Source: Panicum virgatum (Eukaryota > Streptophyta > Magnoliopsida > Poales > Poaceae). Taken from it: DNA of 64,000 nt. Location of the stretch: the NCBI RefSeq assembly GCF_016808335.1, contig NC_053148.1:43354930-43418929 (forward strand), read 5' to 3'. A program made the position numbers and the translations under genes. Within the stretch, counting starts at the first letter, position 1, and every line of letters begins with the position of its first letter. A model generated the notes under the pieces. That model made no database searches, had not been told where the DNA came from, and saw only the letters and a list, made by a program, of their open reading frames with translations. Below, in pieces: positions 22,737 to 34,339 of the stretch.

Positions 22737-24032
22737 CTAATCTATGACCCAATCTATGTGATGCCCACATGAAGATGCAAGTGCTTGTGCCTGAGTACCT
22801 TCGCCCATGCCGCCGTAGTTGGCAAAGTTACCGAAGTTGTTGGAGGTTGAAGTCACAGGATCATACAAGGTACTGGTGAAGTTCTCAGAAGTTTTGCCTT
22901 TCTGCCATTGCTCCCATTGTTTGACTTGCTCTCCCATTAGAGTGACAGACAGAGTATCCTCACCGGCCGCTACATTGGCCCTTGGGCCACCACGGCCTCC
23001 ACCACGGTAACCACAGCCTCCTCCATATCCTCCACGAGAACTCCCACGACCTCCACAAGTTCCACCTTGACCACCACTGTCTCTTGGATTGGGACAATTG
23101 TAACTCATATGTCCCTTTTCCCCACAAATATAGCATTCCCTGTCTTCAACTGCAACATAGGCCGGCTTCATAGAATTGCCACCACCCATCACTCGAAGCA
23201 TGCTCTCTTCATCAATCATGGCTGAAACGGCCTCATCCATGGTAGGAAGACTCTCCTGGTTACAAAAGGCAGCTCTCCTACTCTCAAATTTTGAGTCCAG
23301 ATTCTTCAGAAAGTGGGTCACTCTCCTGTCCCCCACCCACTTATGAATAGCCTGAGCATCCCATGGAGTCTCCATTTTGAGAGGGGCATAGTGATCTAGC
23401 TCTTCCCACAAGTACTGAAGCTCACTTGCATATTGCTCCATTGGTCTTCCTACCTATTTCATTGCATCTGCCCTGCCCTGAATTTCCATCATCAACATCA
23501 CATTTCCCCTCCGAGAGTATATATTACTCAAGGTCCTCCATATCTGTGATGCAGTGTGCATGTCTTCTACCCTCTTGCTAATAGTGGAAGACATAGATGC
23601 CAATAACCATGACACTTTCACCGAGTTTATTGCATGCCAAACTCTCCACTCAGTGATGAGCTTATCAACTGGCTCAACACAGGTCTCCTCCAAATAGTGC
23701 TCCGCTCTGTTACCTCCTAGAAACACACGCACTCCCCTAGACTAGCTCAAATAATTCTTGCTGCCCTCTAGCTTCAAATCATTTGGCGTGAGCTCCAATT
23801 TCTACTCAGTTGGACCTACATTTGCCTTGGCACCAATCAGACCCAAACCCATAAGCTCTTGGATCATACACCTCATCTCACTCTTTGTAATTCTCCTTGA
23901 ATCACCACTATTTGTTGGCTTCATTGCAGCCTCTTCTTCCTTCCTTTTCGCTTCCATCTCTTCTGGATTCATCTCACCACCACATGTTCGATAAACACCC
24001 ACAAACCAGAATTTCTTCCCCTTTTTCTTCAA
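22737..24032 (-). pseudogene. Copia gag remnant with CCHC zinc knuckle
   Basis: The nucleocapsid knuckle CYICGEKGHMSYNC is visible, followed by a Gly/Arg-rich tail (GGRGSSRGGYGGGCGYRGG) that would bind RNA. Upstream segments include LYLWEELDHY-like capsid sequence (QYLWEELDHYAP) and the N-terminal stretch starting at 24032. Stops interrupt it near 23453, 23740 and 23800. The reading runs directly into the protease. The N-terminal part lies in a 266-bp tandem duplication. Confidence 0.85.
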
Positions 24033-24358
24033 ACAGCAACCATATCAAGTAGAAACTCCTCACGCCACCCACAACAGCTCAACCTCACGCGCTTGGCACC
24101 AATCAGACCCAAACCCATAAGCTCTTGGATCATACACCTCATCTCACTCTTTGTAATTCTCCTTGAATCACCACTATTTGTTGGCTTCATTGCAGCCTCT
24201 TCTTTCTACCTTTTCGCTTTCATCTCTTCTGGATTCATCTCACCACCACATGTTCGATAAACACCCACAAACCATACTTTCTTCCCCTTTTTCTTCCAGC
24301 AGCAACCATATCAAGCAGAAACTCCTCACGCCACCCACAACAGCAAAACCTCACGCGC
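23827..24358. repeat. 266-bp tandem duplication in the Copia 5' leader/gag start
   Basis: TTGGCACCAATCAGACC starts at 23827 and again at 24093. Both copies run to CCTCACGCGC (ending 24092 and 24358) with scattered differences. The second copy places a duplicate of the gag N-terminus in the leader of the element. Confidence 0.92.
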
Positions 24359-24674
24359 AGCAGCTCCTTCCACGCTCAGTTGGCCTGCACACTAAACTAC
24401 CCAGGCCCACAACCACCCCTCGTGCAAGCACCTGCACTTACGCCGACTGCCTCGCCCGCCTGCTCCTGCGCTCACGGCCACGCCCGCGTGTCGCTCGCGC
24501 CACCAGGCTCAAGCTCGCCGCCCGCGCTCCTGCTCGCACCGCCCGCAGCACGCGCGCCTTCCTCTGTGCCGCGCCGCCCACAGCAAGCGCCCGCCTGCGT
24601 GCCGCCCCACACTTGCCCGCGCATGCCGCTGCCGTGACCTAACGCGGCAGCCATCTCGCCGGAGCTCGATACTC

Positions 24675-24695
24675 TAATCCTACCTCTGCATACCA
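24675..24695 (-). promoter_or_regulatory. Copia primer-binding site
   Basis: Directly next to the 5' LTR, the minus strand reads TGGTATGCAGAGGTAGG. It resembles the initiator-methionine tRNA complement used by most plant Copia elements, with one inserted base and a mismatch. Confidence 0.75.
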
Positions 24696-24807
24696 TGTTG
24701 AATTTGGGGGGAAGTTTCTAGCTTGTCTTACCCCCCTCACTCACACACTCCTTTTATTCCATACTTTCACACAAAGGTCCTCTACAAATATTACTTTTAC
24801 ACTAACA
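24696..24807 (-). repeat. 5' LTR of the Copia element (112 bp)
   Basis: Begins TGTTGAATTTGG and ends CACTAACA on the plus strand. It pairs with 19198-19306. Confidence 0.93.
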
Positions 24808-24812
24808 TGGAA

Positions 24813-26941
24813 CATCAAAGGCAAGTCCTTTAGAAAGGGCTCATCTTCATTGCCAGTCACCCACTCCATTTTTGTATAAATATCCAATATCCAGGTCAAT
24901 TTACACTGGCATTCTCAAATTTTCAAAGGCACGCATGTAAACAAAATTTCAGATATGAGTACGTATACAAACAGATAAACAAACGAGAGAGGAAAGGATC
25001 CATCAATCACAAGGCCAGCTCTCCCAATGCCTGATAAAACCCCAACTAGGAACTGTAGCAAACCTGCCCCACAGTTCCCAATCCTGCTCAAGATCCTAAA
25101 AGCCAAAATGTCGCAGCAGGAAGGATGGGCCCAGGAAGCACAGGTCCGAGAGGGCCACTGTTATAATCAAGTTCTGAATTAAGCATGAAGGTGATTTTCC
25201 CACATTATTAAATTTTCAAGCTGACAATAGTTTGAAAGATGAAAAGATAGACAGGTAGAGAGAACGTATTATACAGAAAGACAATGCCGAAATATTTAAA
25301 AAGCACCGAGAAGGCTCAGCTTCGGCTTTGCTCAATCATACAAGCCAAGCTCTCGCATCTCTTGCTGCACAAATTTACTCATCCCAATGTAAGTGGAACT
25401 GCGCTGGTTATCATATATCTGAATGACCATCCTAGGCACAGAACCACAAACAACAAGGGATGGTTAAATAGGCTTCGAGAGGGGAGAGCTCAGCTCAGAT
25501 GAGATACACACAACTGCCTTGATTATTCAAGGGTCAGTTGGATCCATGCCACTACAATTTCACGAAGTTGGATTTCAAGTTGTGGTGGCATGAATCGAAT
25601 TTTCCCATTATTCAATGGCATGCAATTTAGAAAAAGGTTGAACATCATCGCCCCTCATCAGCACCCTATACATAGGTCCCCCGTCTATTTCCATGTCAGA
25701 TTTGGTCAGCCTAAGAAAAATTTCACTTACAAGGGGTACTTTTACCCAAGTCAGAAAACCACCTCTTCTGCATCTCATCTCATCTCATCTCATATCCTGA
25801 TCCCGTTGGCACTGCCCATCCAAATAGGCGCCACCAAGGTGGAGAGGATGAGGAGTGGAAGGGCTAGCAACATTCAAGAGTAGAGAGAGCAGACCAAAGC
25901 ATAGCAGATCACAGCACAGCAAAAAGAGGCAGGTGAAAGAGATCACCTCTGCGGCGACAGCGGCAGCAGGAGTATCGACAGGAATAGAGAGAAGGCATCA
26001 CAAGCAAGGTATATATGCATGCTCCATCCATGTATCCATCAGGAATAGTGAATTAGGGCACCACAGTCGGCCAAACCCGACTGGAAGCCACCTCAAGTGC
26101 CACCACACAGTTCCCAGCCCTTGCCACCACTGATGCCAAGGCAATGCAATGGGAGAGCAATGGCGAGACGACACCATGGAGATGGGTGTTGGGCTAGGTT
26201 ATCCCTCCACATGGGCAGGTGAGGAGCTAGGGTTTTCTTATGCTTTATACTTCCTTTTGAAATAGTCTCAACCGTTGGATCAAGCATCAAATCAACGTTG
26301 CCCAAGCATTTCAATCTGGATAGCTGGTTTGAGCATCAGACTTGAGAGGGGTTTTGTCAGCTCAGGTGACTGCAGTTTAAGCACAGAGCAATTTCGGCAC
26401 ATAGCAGTTTTGGTAAATTATTTGTGATAAAAATTTGCCAGTGATCAGGGGACCCGTAGATCTACTTGCCTATCAAAATTTGTGCACATTGGCCCTATAG
26501 TTCGTGAGATATGAACTGATTACCGAAGGAGGCGAAATATGTGATTTCTCTATTTGACGGTTGTCTTACCTCTTGTTAGATGGTTGTGGTTGTCACTATT
26601 GATGCCAAGTTTGCATTATGGTGAATGTGTTGCTACTAGTGTAATTCTCTAGAGATCGTAGAGAAGACTCCTTGTAACCATTTGTTGATTATAGTGGAAG
26701 CTTGAAGTGGACCGATTGGTCCTATAGGTTTTTACTCCTCAAGGTATATACATACATATATACAAGAGAGAGAGGAGGAGGAGAACGACGGGGACATTGG
26801 AGGCGGCGGCGAGGCAAGAAGGAGGAGACAGTGAGTGTACCTAAATGAAAACAATCGCAACCAAGCGCCCAAAAAACTCAATCAATGGCGGCTCAGATCC
26901 AGCGTTGCCCGACCACGCCCCCGACCAGAACCTGCCGCGAA
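24813..26941. other. Intergenic region between the Copia and Gypsy elements
   Basis: No gene is recognised over about 2.1 kb. The block at 25395-25465 repeats sequence from 19060-19130. A TCATC pentamer microsatellite is at 25769-25794. The last 200 bp become purine-rich then GC-rich (GAGAGAGAGGAGGAGGAG near 26765, ATGGCGGCTCAGATCC near 26885) and could be a 5' UTR and coding start cut by the Gypsy insertion, but nothing identifies it. Confidence 0.35.
25769..25794. repeat. (TCATC)n microsatellite
   Basis: About five consecutive pentamers, read directly. Confidence 0.9.
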
Positions 26942-26946
26942 CCCCG

Positions 26947-28478
26947 TGTTGGCATTTCTTAGCGTCGCCACTAGGAGTGGTTAGTTCCTAGCAAGGGCGC
27001 CTCGAAGATGCCGTGTGGTATGTCTTAACATTTACAGACGGATCCGCAAGCGCACGGATATACCGTTGTAGCATTACACTCGAAAGTATTCAGGGTATCG
27101 TTATTTATATTTTCCCAAGGGATGGCTAGGTTGTGTAAAGTGTATTTACTTAGTTACATAACCATGACACGTATGAGCAAGATGAAGACCACTGACTATA
27201 CAGGGGTAAGTGATATATAATAAGGATAATCAGGGGTAATGTGACACACACAGAACAGCCAACTCTCATGAATAAAGAATAAACAAGCAATCCTAAGGTT
27301 AGTGGGAGCATAGGCAAAGATTCCTGTTATACTAATCATGTTAGCGGATAAGTTATGTTAGCTGCATTGCTTAGAGATGCAGGTGCCGGGAAATTAGGGA
27401 CATCGGGGAGAATGACCCGCACTAGAGAACATCCAGTCCCGTTTCATCTCTGCATGAACTCCTACACCGTACCCGAACGTCGGGGAGTACGCTAACCGAG
27501 AAGCAACTTCCCGGCGGACCGATAGGGCTGTCACCACTTGCGGTCTACCCAGTCACACCATGGAGCACCATCATATCCGAAGGATCCCGCATACCCGGGC
27601 ACCATGCCCGCATATGAGGTCACTACCCTAGCACCCCCGGGTCCCCCACCCTTCGGATGGACAGGTAAGATGCTGAGGCAAGCCCGAAAGCACAACGAAC
27701 CGATATCCTTACCCAGATCATATGATCTAAGCATGCAACTAATATAACTTGATAAAGCACAGCTCAAGGCTAAGCAAGCTACGAACATAGCAAGATAACC
27801 AAGAACGAACTATGAATGATTAGCATAAAGAAAGTCAGAACATAAAGCCATACCAGAGGCCGAGGATTGCTCGCCGACCCCGAGGACGACTGCATTCGCT
27901 AAGGAGATGAAGTACTAGCCTAGCTCCACTACCCAAAGGAGTACAAGTCACAAGAGAGTGTAGAGAGAGAGAGGCTTCCAAGTGGTGTGTGTGTGTGAGA
28001 GAGTGGTGGGAGGCCCCTTTTACAGCTTGAGAGGTCGGTTCCCGCCATCTCTAAACCTGGAAACAGGCCAAACCGCCATTGGGAGGATAAGATCAAGCTT
28101 CCCGCCAAAAATCAGCGGGAGAGGTAGACAGGTAGGGTCGGCCGACTCCCCCTTGGCGCATTTTCCCACCGACCTTCTCTGGTTCACTGCTCTGTGGGTC
28201 CTGATGTCAGATGGTCGGTGCCGGGGCTTGGTTGGTCGGTTTGGTCTGGTTTGTGAGCCTCCTTTGCTCATGTTACGCAGGACACGATCATCTGTGACTT
28301 CTGTCTGTATATTCGTCATGTTTCCATCTTATTCCGGACTTGTGCTCCTGAAATCATAAATTCTCGAAAACAACTGTGGAGCAAGGTTAGTGATACAAAT
28401 ATGCGAGTAAGAGGTATAGTTTTCCTTCTTTAATGAGTATAGTTGACGGTCATATTTCGCACTTAACGACCGTCAACA
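26947..28478 (-). repeat. 3' LTR of Gypsy element 1
   Basis: 1532 bp, TG...CA ends. It differs from its partner by scattered substitutions. At 28017-28024 the position equivalent to the partner's TATA box reads TGTAAAAG on the minus strand, so the box is lost in this copy. Confidence 0.92.
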
Positions 28479-28495
28479 ACACCCCCAAGCTAGCC

Positions 28496-28517
28496 TTTTG
28501 CTCGTCCCTGAGCAAAA
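28496..28517 (-). other. Stem-loop next to the polypurine tract (element 1)
   Basis: TTTTGCTC, six loop bases, GAGCAAAA: an 8-bp perfect stem 17 bp inside the 3' LTR boundary. An equivalent stem-loop sits at the same place in the related element (60593-60611). Confidence 0.75.
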
Positions 28518-29100
28518 CAAGGCGCTCGTTGTTGATCAGGAGTTGCTACAATGTTGAATTTTTAACTCATACTTAGGCACAACCAAATGCTTCTTACTTT
28601 GATTTTGAATAAGTTGGCTTTTGTTCTTACCTCTTACCTTACTCTTATGGAGCTTATAGCTTCACCTCATCTTTGGCGGTTGAGAGTCAGAACGGTATCA
28701 TAGAGTGCTCATATTTCTTTCTCTTTAGCTCAACCGTCAATCCAGAGGTTTTGTAAAAAATTTTAAAAGAAATTTATAAAGTTCCTCGGATGATCTCTTG
28801 GATCGCTCAATGTGTATAATTCCTTACCAAGGCTTTTTATTGTGCCTTTCTTCCTCAACCTATCTCTAATTGCTATTTTTGTGGAGCTGTAGGTATGAAG
28901 GATTTGAAGGCATACCTGCTTCTCATATTTTGCTAAGTCAAAGACCGGATCCAAAGGAGAAACAAGTCATAAACCTTGATCAAGATGTGCAAGTGTGTGG
29001 ATATTTTTGGTGGATGGTGTATGAACTCCTTTGTTTGCACCATCTCTCTCTTTTTCTTTCTTTTTGGATAAGGGGCTATCTTTTCTTTCTCTTTTTTTTT

Positions 29101-29222
29101 GACATGCCGAAGCATGTGGCATATCTTCTTTGGATATGCATTTTTTATTTCTCTTTTTTTTGACATGCCGAAGCATGTGACATACCTTCTTTGGGTATGC
29201 ATTTTTTTCTTTTCTTTCTTTT
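29101..29222. repeat. 61-bp tandem duplication with a palindrome
   Basis: GACATGCCGAAGCATGTG begins at 29101 and, with one change at its last bases, at 29162. Each copy contains the near-palindrome ACATGCCGAAGCATGT and a T-rich tail. It lies in the non-coding 3' part of Gypsy element 1. Confidence 0.9.
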
Positions 29223-30318
29223 TACATATCCCAATATCCTTGACATATTTTTCAGAGAGTGGTGTCCTACATGAATTTGGAGTTTTATTTTATGGCTGGA
29301 TGGAATTTTGCTTACTTCTAGTGTAGAAGCATAGCATGTGGTGGAAACGTGTACGTGATCTTGATCATGGGAGTATGAAATGAATCTCACTAAGGGTCAC
29401 AACAATTTGACAAAACTCAATGAGATAGCAAGTTGCATATGTGGATGGTTTTGCAATAAAAACAACATATGGCTTTGGATAGGAATTTCATATCATCGAG
29501 AAACTTTTAGTATATTTTTTGTGTTTTTTTCAAAAATTAAATACTCCAGATGTCAAGTATCACATAAGAGAGGATCATAGCAACTCTATTTAACCATATC
29601 ATAGCTCACTACAACTTAGATTTGGATTATGCTTTTTGCTACCCACGAGTTTCAAGTTTAAGGTATGAACAATTTAAGCCACCAAACCCAAAACTAGGTA
29701 GAGCATAAAGTTGTAACTAAGCATATGAAGGAAATTAACAGAGCAACTATTCATCATCTCAACAAGGAAAACTTACACCATGCTTACTACACATATGAAA
29801 AGGGAATATTTTTGGTATTTTCTAAGTTTTGCAAATTTTTGTTTGTTTTTAGTTATGCAAATTTTTATGGATTTCATGCAAGGTTATGAAAGCAGTAAAT
29901 GAGAAATGATACAAGTTACCTCTCGTGGGGGTCCTCCCCCAAGCTGGCTTCAGGCTCACTACGGCTGGTAGGGGTTGAAACCTGTCCTGCGGCAGTATGC
30001 CCTCCACTCCTCCTGTCGCTGCAACTGCGACTGCTCCATGTCGTGGAGTCTTTCGCCAGTGTGACGCTGCCATGCTTGGGTACTGTCGATGTGTTGGTTC
30101 AGCATCTCTTATATGTTGGCACCCTGCACCCGCAGCTCACCTAGCTGCTGGGTGATGGCACCGAAACCTCGGGACGAGGATGTCCGTCTGATGAGGTTCG
30201 GGGCTCCACCGGAGCTGGAACTAGTGGACCGGCGGCCTGGTGCCTGCCGTGTCCACTCCTCAGTGCTGGCACTGTGCCATGACGAACCACCAGCCTCATG
30301 GTGATGTGAGTGATGTGG

Positions 30319-31479
30319 CTACTGAGGCGGTGGTGTCGGCTTTGCCTCCCTTCTAGTCCTGCTTCTTGTCATCCCGCCAGGCAAATCAGAAGATCTATGC
30401 CTACGACCCCCTTCTCGTGGAACAAGAGGGATGATTAGCGAATGGCAATTATACAAATGGAACTCCGCATTGGGCAGCGGAATCTCATTTGTATAGCCCA
30501 TGTAAAAGAAAATCAAAGAATCATTCGGGCCTTTCTTAAGTGTGTGACCTTGGCTTAAATAGTCCTCGTCGATATACGCACGGTTGCCCTTAATGAAAGG
30601 AATAAAATTCCCCTCTAACGCACCGATACGTGTAGCGATACAAGTAATCAAAGGAAGTGCACTCAATAGGACCCGTCATCTTGAAATTCGAAAGACATTT
30701 CCTAACCAAAGCTTGCGCGGGGAGATTTTGATCTTGTTGACCATGGCATAAAGAATGAGCAACTCATCGTTGCGCACGGGTCGGACATCATCTCTTGGGA
30801 AGAGAGTGATGGTCAACCACTTGTGCATCAACTAAAGAATTAGATTATGAATATCGCTGCACCGAGGTGCAAACCTACCATGGACAACTTGACCCGAAAT
30901 CCGGCCCCAAAACTCATGACGATTAAAGCCTCGGCAAGCTTGGTCCAAAGCAATAGGCCAGCATTTGTTGAAATCGAGGTGGCCGGCAAAAGTTTTTCAA
31001 GAAAGCAAATATTCTTTCTCGAAAAGTCGAAAATAAACCCCGTTTTCCACCTCCCGAAGAGTGCAAAGAAATTGGATGGTGAGGAGTCGAGAACCATACA
31101 CCTCAACGGGAACGAAGTTATCCCATCCAATTGCATGCCAAATGTTAGAGAAGTCTTCGTACATACCTGTTTTGATGAGGAGGTCTGGATTGAAGGCCCG
31201 GGTGTGGACGAAGCTTCTGTTCTTGAGGATGGCGTAGCCTTGTCGTTCACAATCATCCCGCAAATCGAGGTACGGTGCATCTTCCGCATCAATCTCTATG
31301 ACCTCGGCTTGCGGTTCGGCTTGCATCTCTTCATATTGTTCTTCTTCTTCATAGTCCATCATGCTTGGTGTAGGCGTAGGTTTGGGTGTGTACGAGCTTG
31401 AGCCACCCGGAGAATGGGATGAACTTCCACCCGTCATCTTCTTGAATGCGCCAAAGACCTTCCGTCCTATGCCTTTCAT
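30319..31479 (-). pseudogene. Retroelement-specific ORF downstream of protease, unknown role
   Basis: Two conserved-looking blocks occur. 31479-30997 starts MKGIGRKVFGAFKKMTGG, passes a Ser/Pro-rich and acidic stretch, then HTRAFNPDLLIKTGM and FLCTLREVENGVYFRLF. 30666-30319 contains IGALEGNFIPFIKG and GYTNEIPLPNAEFHLYN and ends basic. I have a memory of this pair in proteins annotated beside Gypsy gag genes in grasses. They do not resemble RT, integrase or an envelope. The region between the blocks is frameshifted. It occupies the place where pol would be expected, so the element may carry its own accessory protein and borrow replication enzymes. Confidence 0.5.
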
Positions 31480-32280
31480 GATGGAACGAAAACAAGTGCA
31501 ACTGGAAACGGGTTACGTTAGGAAAACCGAATTGAATGTTCTTACCCGTGAGTTGCTCCTTCTTCCTTGCAGCAAAAAAATGAGAGAGAGAGGTCTCTTG
31601 AATTCAAATCTTGAGCAAAAATTCAATGAAAACCCGAGAGCAAAGTTTGAGAGAGTTTGAGAGAGAGTGAGTGAATGAGAGTTGAGTGTGAGGGCTCAAC
31701 ACCCACCCCTCGGCCTCTATTTAAAGGAAGAATGGCCGGGCACCGTTGGGAGAAGCTAGGCACAACGGCTAGTGACTGTTGGAAAAGGCTGGGCCCACTA
31801 GCCGTTGGCAGGGGGCCGGCCGACCCTAGGGTTCGGCCGAACCCTAGGTGGGCCACCCTGCTGACAGCCAGGGCCCACTGCCCTTCTAACGGTCAAAAAC
31901 TTTTAAAACTTTGGTGCCGGCCAATCTTTGCTTCGAAAAGATGTTCAAAATTATTTTTCAAGGGATTTTTATGCTCAGAAATATTTTTGGATTTTTGTGA
32001 AAGAAAGAAAAAAGTGCTAGAAAAGTTTCTAGCATGCAAGGGTGTTTTGTTTAACGTACCGATTTACCTTCAGCAAGGGCTCGTCGTTTTGAGTCTGACG
32101 AGCAGGACCTATCTCCTGCTGTGTTTACCACTGCTCGGCTCGTCCTGGAGAATTGAACGAGGATGAGCTTGCGACCTTACGCCACACATTTTTTGCACGT
32201 CTTCTTTTGGATCGTGTGGTCGTAGGTCTTGGTAGTGGGGATTCTGGTGCATCCCAAATTGCCTGCCCTTCATCATCTTG

Positions 32281-32661
32281 TCAGTTCAGGATGCGCTGCT
32301 CTTCCCTTTGTTTGAATTTGAAGAACATGTCCTCCTTCCCAACGCGGAAGCGGATTTCTCCTCTTCCTACGTCGATCCTTGCTCTGGCGGCCCTCAGGAA
32401 TGGTCGCCCAAGAATGAGCTCGATTCCGAGGTCACCCTCGACGTCCATTACCACAAAGTCTGCAAGGACGAAGGAGTCTCGCATGAGGACCAGGACATTC
32501 TTGGCTATCCCTTCAGGATACCGGATTGTAGAGTCTGCGACCTTGACACACATGTATGTTGGGGAGAGAGCAGGGTATAAGAGTTTCTCGTATATCACCA
32601 TGGGCATAATGTGGACACTGGCCCCCCAGGTCGCAGAGTGCATGCTCATAGTATTGATCAA
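32281..32661 (-). pseudogene. Gypsy aspartic protease region (element 1)
   Basis: The catalytic neighbourhood is split between two frames. ALCDLG ends one frame near 32640, and WGASVHIMPMVIYEKL continues in the next, so a frameshift falls within the D-x-G-A-S site. Downstream, VADSTIRYPEGIAKN, FVVMDVEGDLGIELILGRPFL and ARIDVGRGEIRFRVG are the flap and ILGRPFL segments of a retroviral-type protease. The homologous region in the second element (61975-62688) is in a single frame. Confidence 0.85.
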
Positions 32662-34181
32662 AGATTGAGCAGCTGATCATGGGGACCCCTGGATCTTCTT
32701 GAATTGCTGCTACCAGGCTATCCCAGGTGTCATTCTTCGAGGGATTGTACCTGCCTGCATGGTTAGTGCGAGGAGCCTGCCGGGGGAGGTTGCCCCATCT
32801 GGTAGACACCATATTTGCAGTTTCAACGGGAGATTCGGGTTGCCCCAGAATCTTCCCGTCTTCAGTGACAGGAGCACTAGCAGCTAATTGAGCCAGTTGA
32901 GTTTCTATCATTTTGTTGAAACTTAATTGATTTTTATGAGCAGAAGAAAGAATTTCAACTTTTGCATGTATATTTTCCAAAAAATTTATCGTTGGCAGCA
33001 AGCTTTTTGTTTAAAGAGTCATTTATTTTAGCTTGGCCAAACACAAGGTCTCTCAAGGAGGGTTGGTTCGAATTGAAATTCGAATTGAAATTTGAGTTGA
33101 AATTGTTACCTCCTCCTTGGAATGGTGGGCGTGTCTGACCCCACCCCTGGCCTCCTTGTGGACGGAACCCGGTGTTGTTGTTGTTGATGTACGCTGCATC
33201 TTCACGGGTTTCGGGGCAGTCATTCCCCGAGTGTCCACCGTCACCACAAATCTCGCACGTAAAGTACGAGTTCATGGCATGGACGGGAACAGGCATCTGG
33301 GGCCGGTTCCCTTCATCAATCTTCTTTAGTAGGAGGTCTAGCTTGGCGGCGAGCATATCCGTCTCCTTGATGGTATGCATTCCGCCTTTGGTTCTGGGCT
33401 GAGAACGCTCCTCGTTCCAGCCCTTATTGGAGACCATCTTCTCGATTAAGGCCGTAGCCTTGGCAATCGTGAGATCAAGATAGGCTCCTCCAGCAACAGC
33501 ATCAAGATGGGATCTGGATGTTGTCGTTAGCCCATTGTAGAAGCTTTGGAGCACGAGCCACTCATCCGTCCCATGATGAGGACAGGCGAGTATGTACTCT
33601 TGCAACCTTTCCCAAGCTTCTGGGATGGATTCCATCCCTGTCTACTGGAAACTTGAAATTCTTCCACGCAGGGCATTGGTTTTGCCCAACGGGAAGAACT
33701 TAGTGAGGAACGCCATGGAACACTTGTCCCACATGCTGACAGCTTCCTTGTTCTGATAAAACCATTGTTTCGCCTTCCCCAGGAGGGAGAAAGGAAACAG
33801 GCAGAGCCTGATGGCGTCAGCCGTAATGCCCCGTATGGTTACGGTCTTGCATAACTCCAGAAAGTTCTGGAGATGGGCGTTGGCGTCCTCATTCGGCTTG
33901 CCACAGAATGGGCTAGCCTGCACCATGTTTATGAGGCTGGACTTCAGCTCAAAGTTCATGTCCCCAACATCAATGTTGGGTCCAGTTGCCACATTGGCAG
34001 CTAAGGGGATAGAGAAGTTGCGGAGAGTCTTCTCAGCCATGAGTTCAGTGATTGATGGTGCTTGGGAAGCTGGTTCGCTTGTTGAGTGCGAGATTGGAGG
34101 AGGAACGACGCGAGGTCGTACCCTTCTCACGAGCTTCTCAGGATTTTCAACAAAATTTGTCGGCAAGGAGAAACAAGACAT
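32513..34181 (-). pseudogene. Gypsy gag (element 1) with CCHC zinc knuckle
   Basis: A capsid-type region at 34181-33642 includes FCGKPNEDANAHLQNFLELC and WDKCSMAFLTKFFPLGKTN, typical of the retrotransposon gag domain. It stops at a TAG (33639-33641) and continues in the same frame from 33635 with SIPEAWERLQEYILACPHHG. The knuckle is CEICGDGGHSGNDC. A Gln/Asn/Gly-rich stretch follows with NFNSN repeated three times. A frameshift near 32960-33000 leads into SFNKMIETQLAQLA and ILGQPES, then the protease. It is structural protein for virus-like particles in the cytoplasm, now inactivated. Confidence 0.87.
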
Positions 34182-34313
34182 ACACTACCCTATTTTCATC
34201 CAATCAGGAGAAAACAAAAAGATAAACACATTAGCCTGTATAAGCAGTAGCTACCTCTTACTTATATTGCCATGTTTATGTACTTTAGTAAATATACTTT
34301 ACGCCTAGTGCCA

Positions 34314-34331
34314 TCCCCGGCAACGGCACCA
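34314..34331 (-). promoter_or_regulatory. Primer-binding site, tRNA-Asp type
   Basis: The minus strand reads TGGTGCCGTTGCCGGGGA, complementary to the 3' end of plant tRNA-Asp with one T-for-C change. It lies 8 bp inside the 5' LTR. Confidence 0.85.
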
Positions 34332-34339
34332 GAAATGCT

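Larger units (their letters stand above)
19198..24807 (-). mobile_element. Full-length Ty1/Copia retrotransposon (5610 bp), decayed
   Basis: Bounded by LTRs at 19198-19306 and 24696-24807 and by the 5-bp target duplication TGGAA (19193-19197 and 24808-24812). On the minus strand the order is 5' LTR, primer-binding site resembling the initiator-Met tRNA complement (TGGTATGCAGAGG, one base longer than the usual TGGTATCAGAG), gag, protease, integrase, reverse transcriptase, RNase H, polypurine tract (GAGGGGGGAG) and 3' LTR. The protease-integrase-RT-RNase H order defines Ty1/Copia. Multiple stops and frameshifts make it inactive. The very short LTRs are notable. Confidence 0.93.

Noticed and set aside
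23827..24358. CRISPR-like or satellite repeat
   Set aside because: Only two 266-bp copies inside a Copia leader; a simple tandem duplication.
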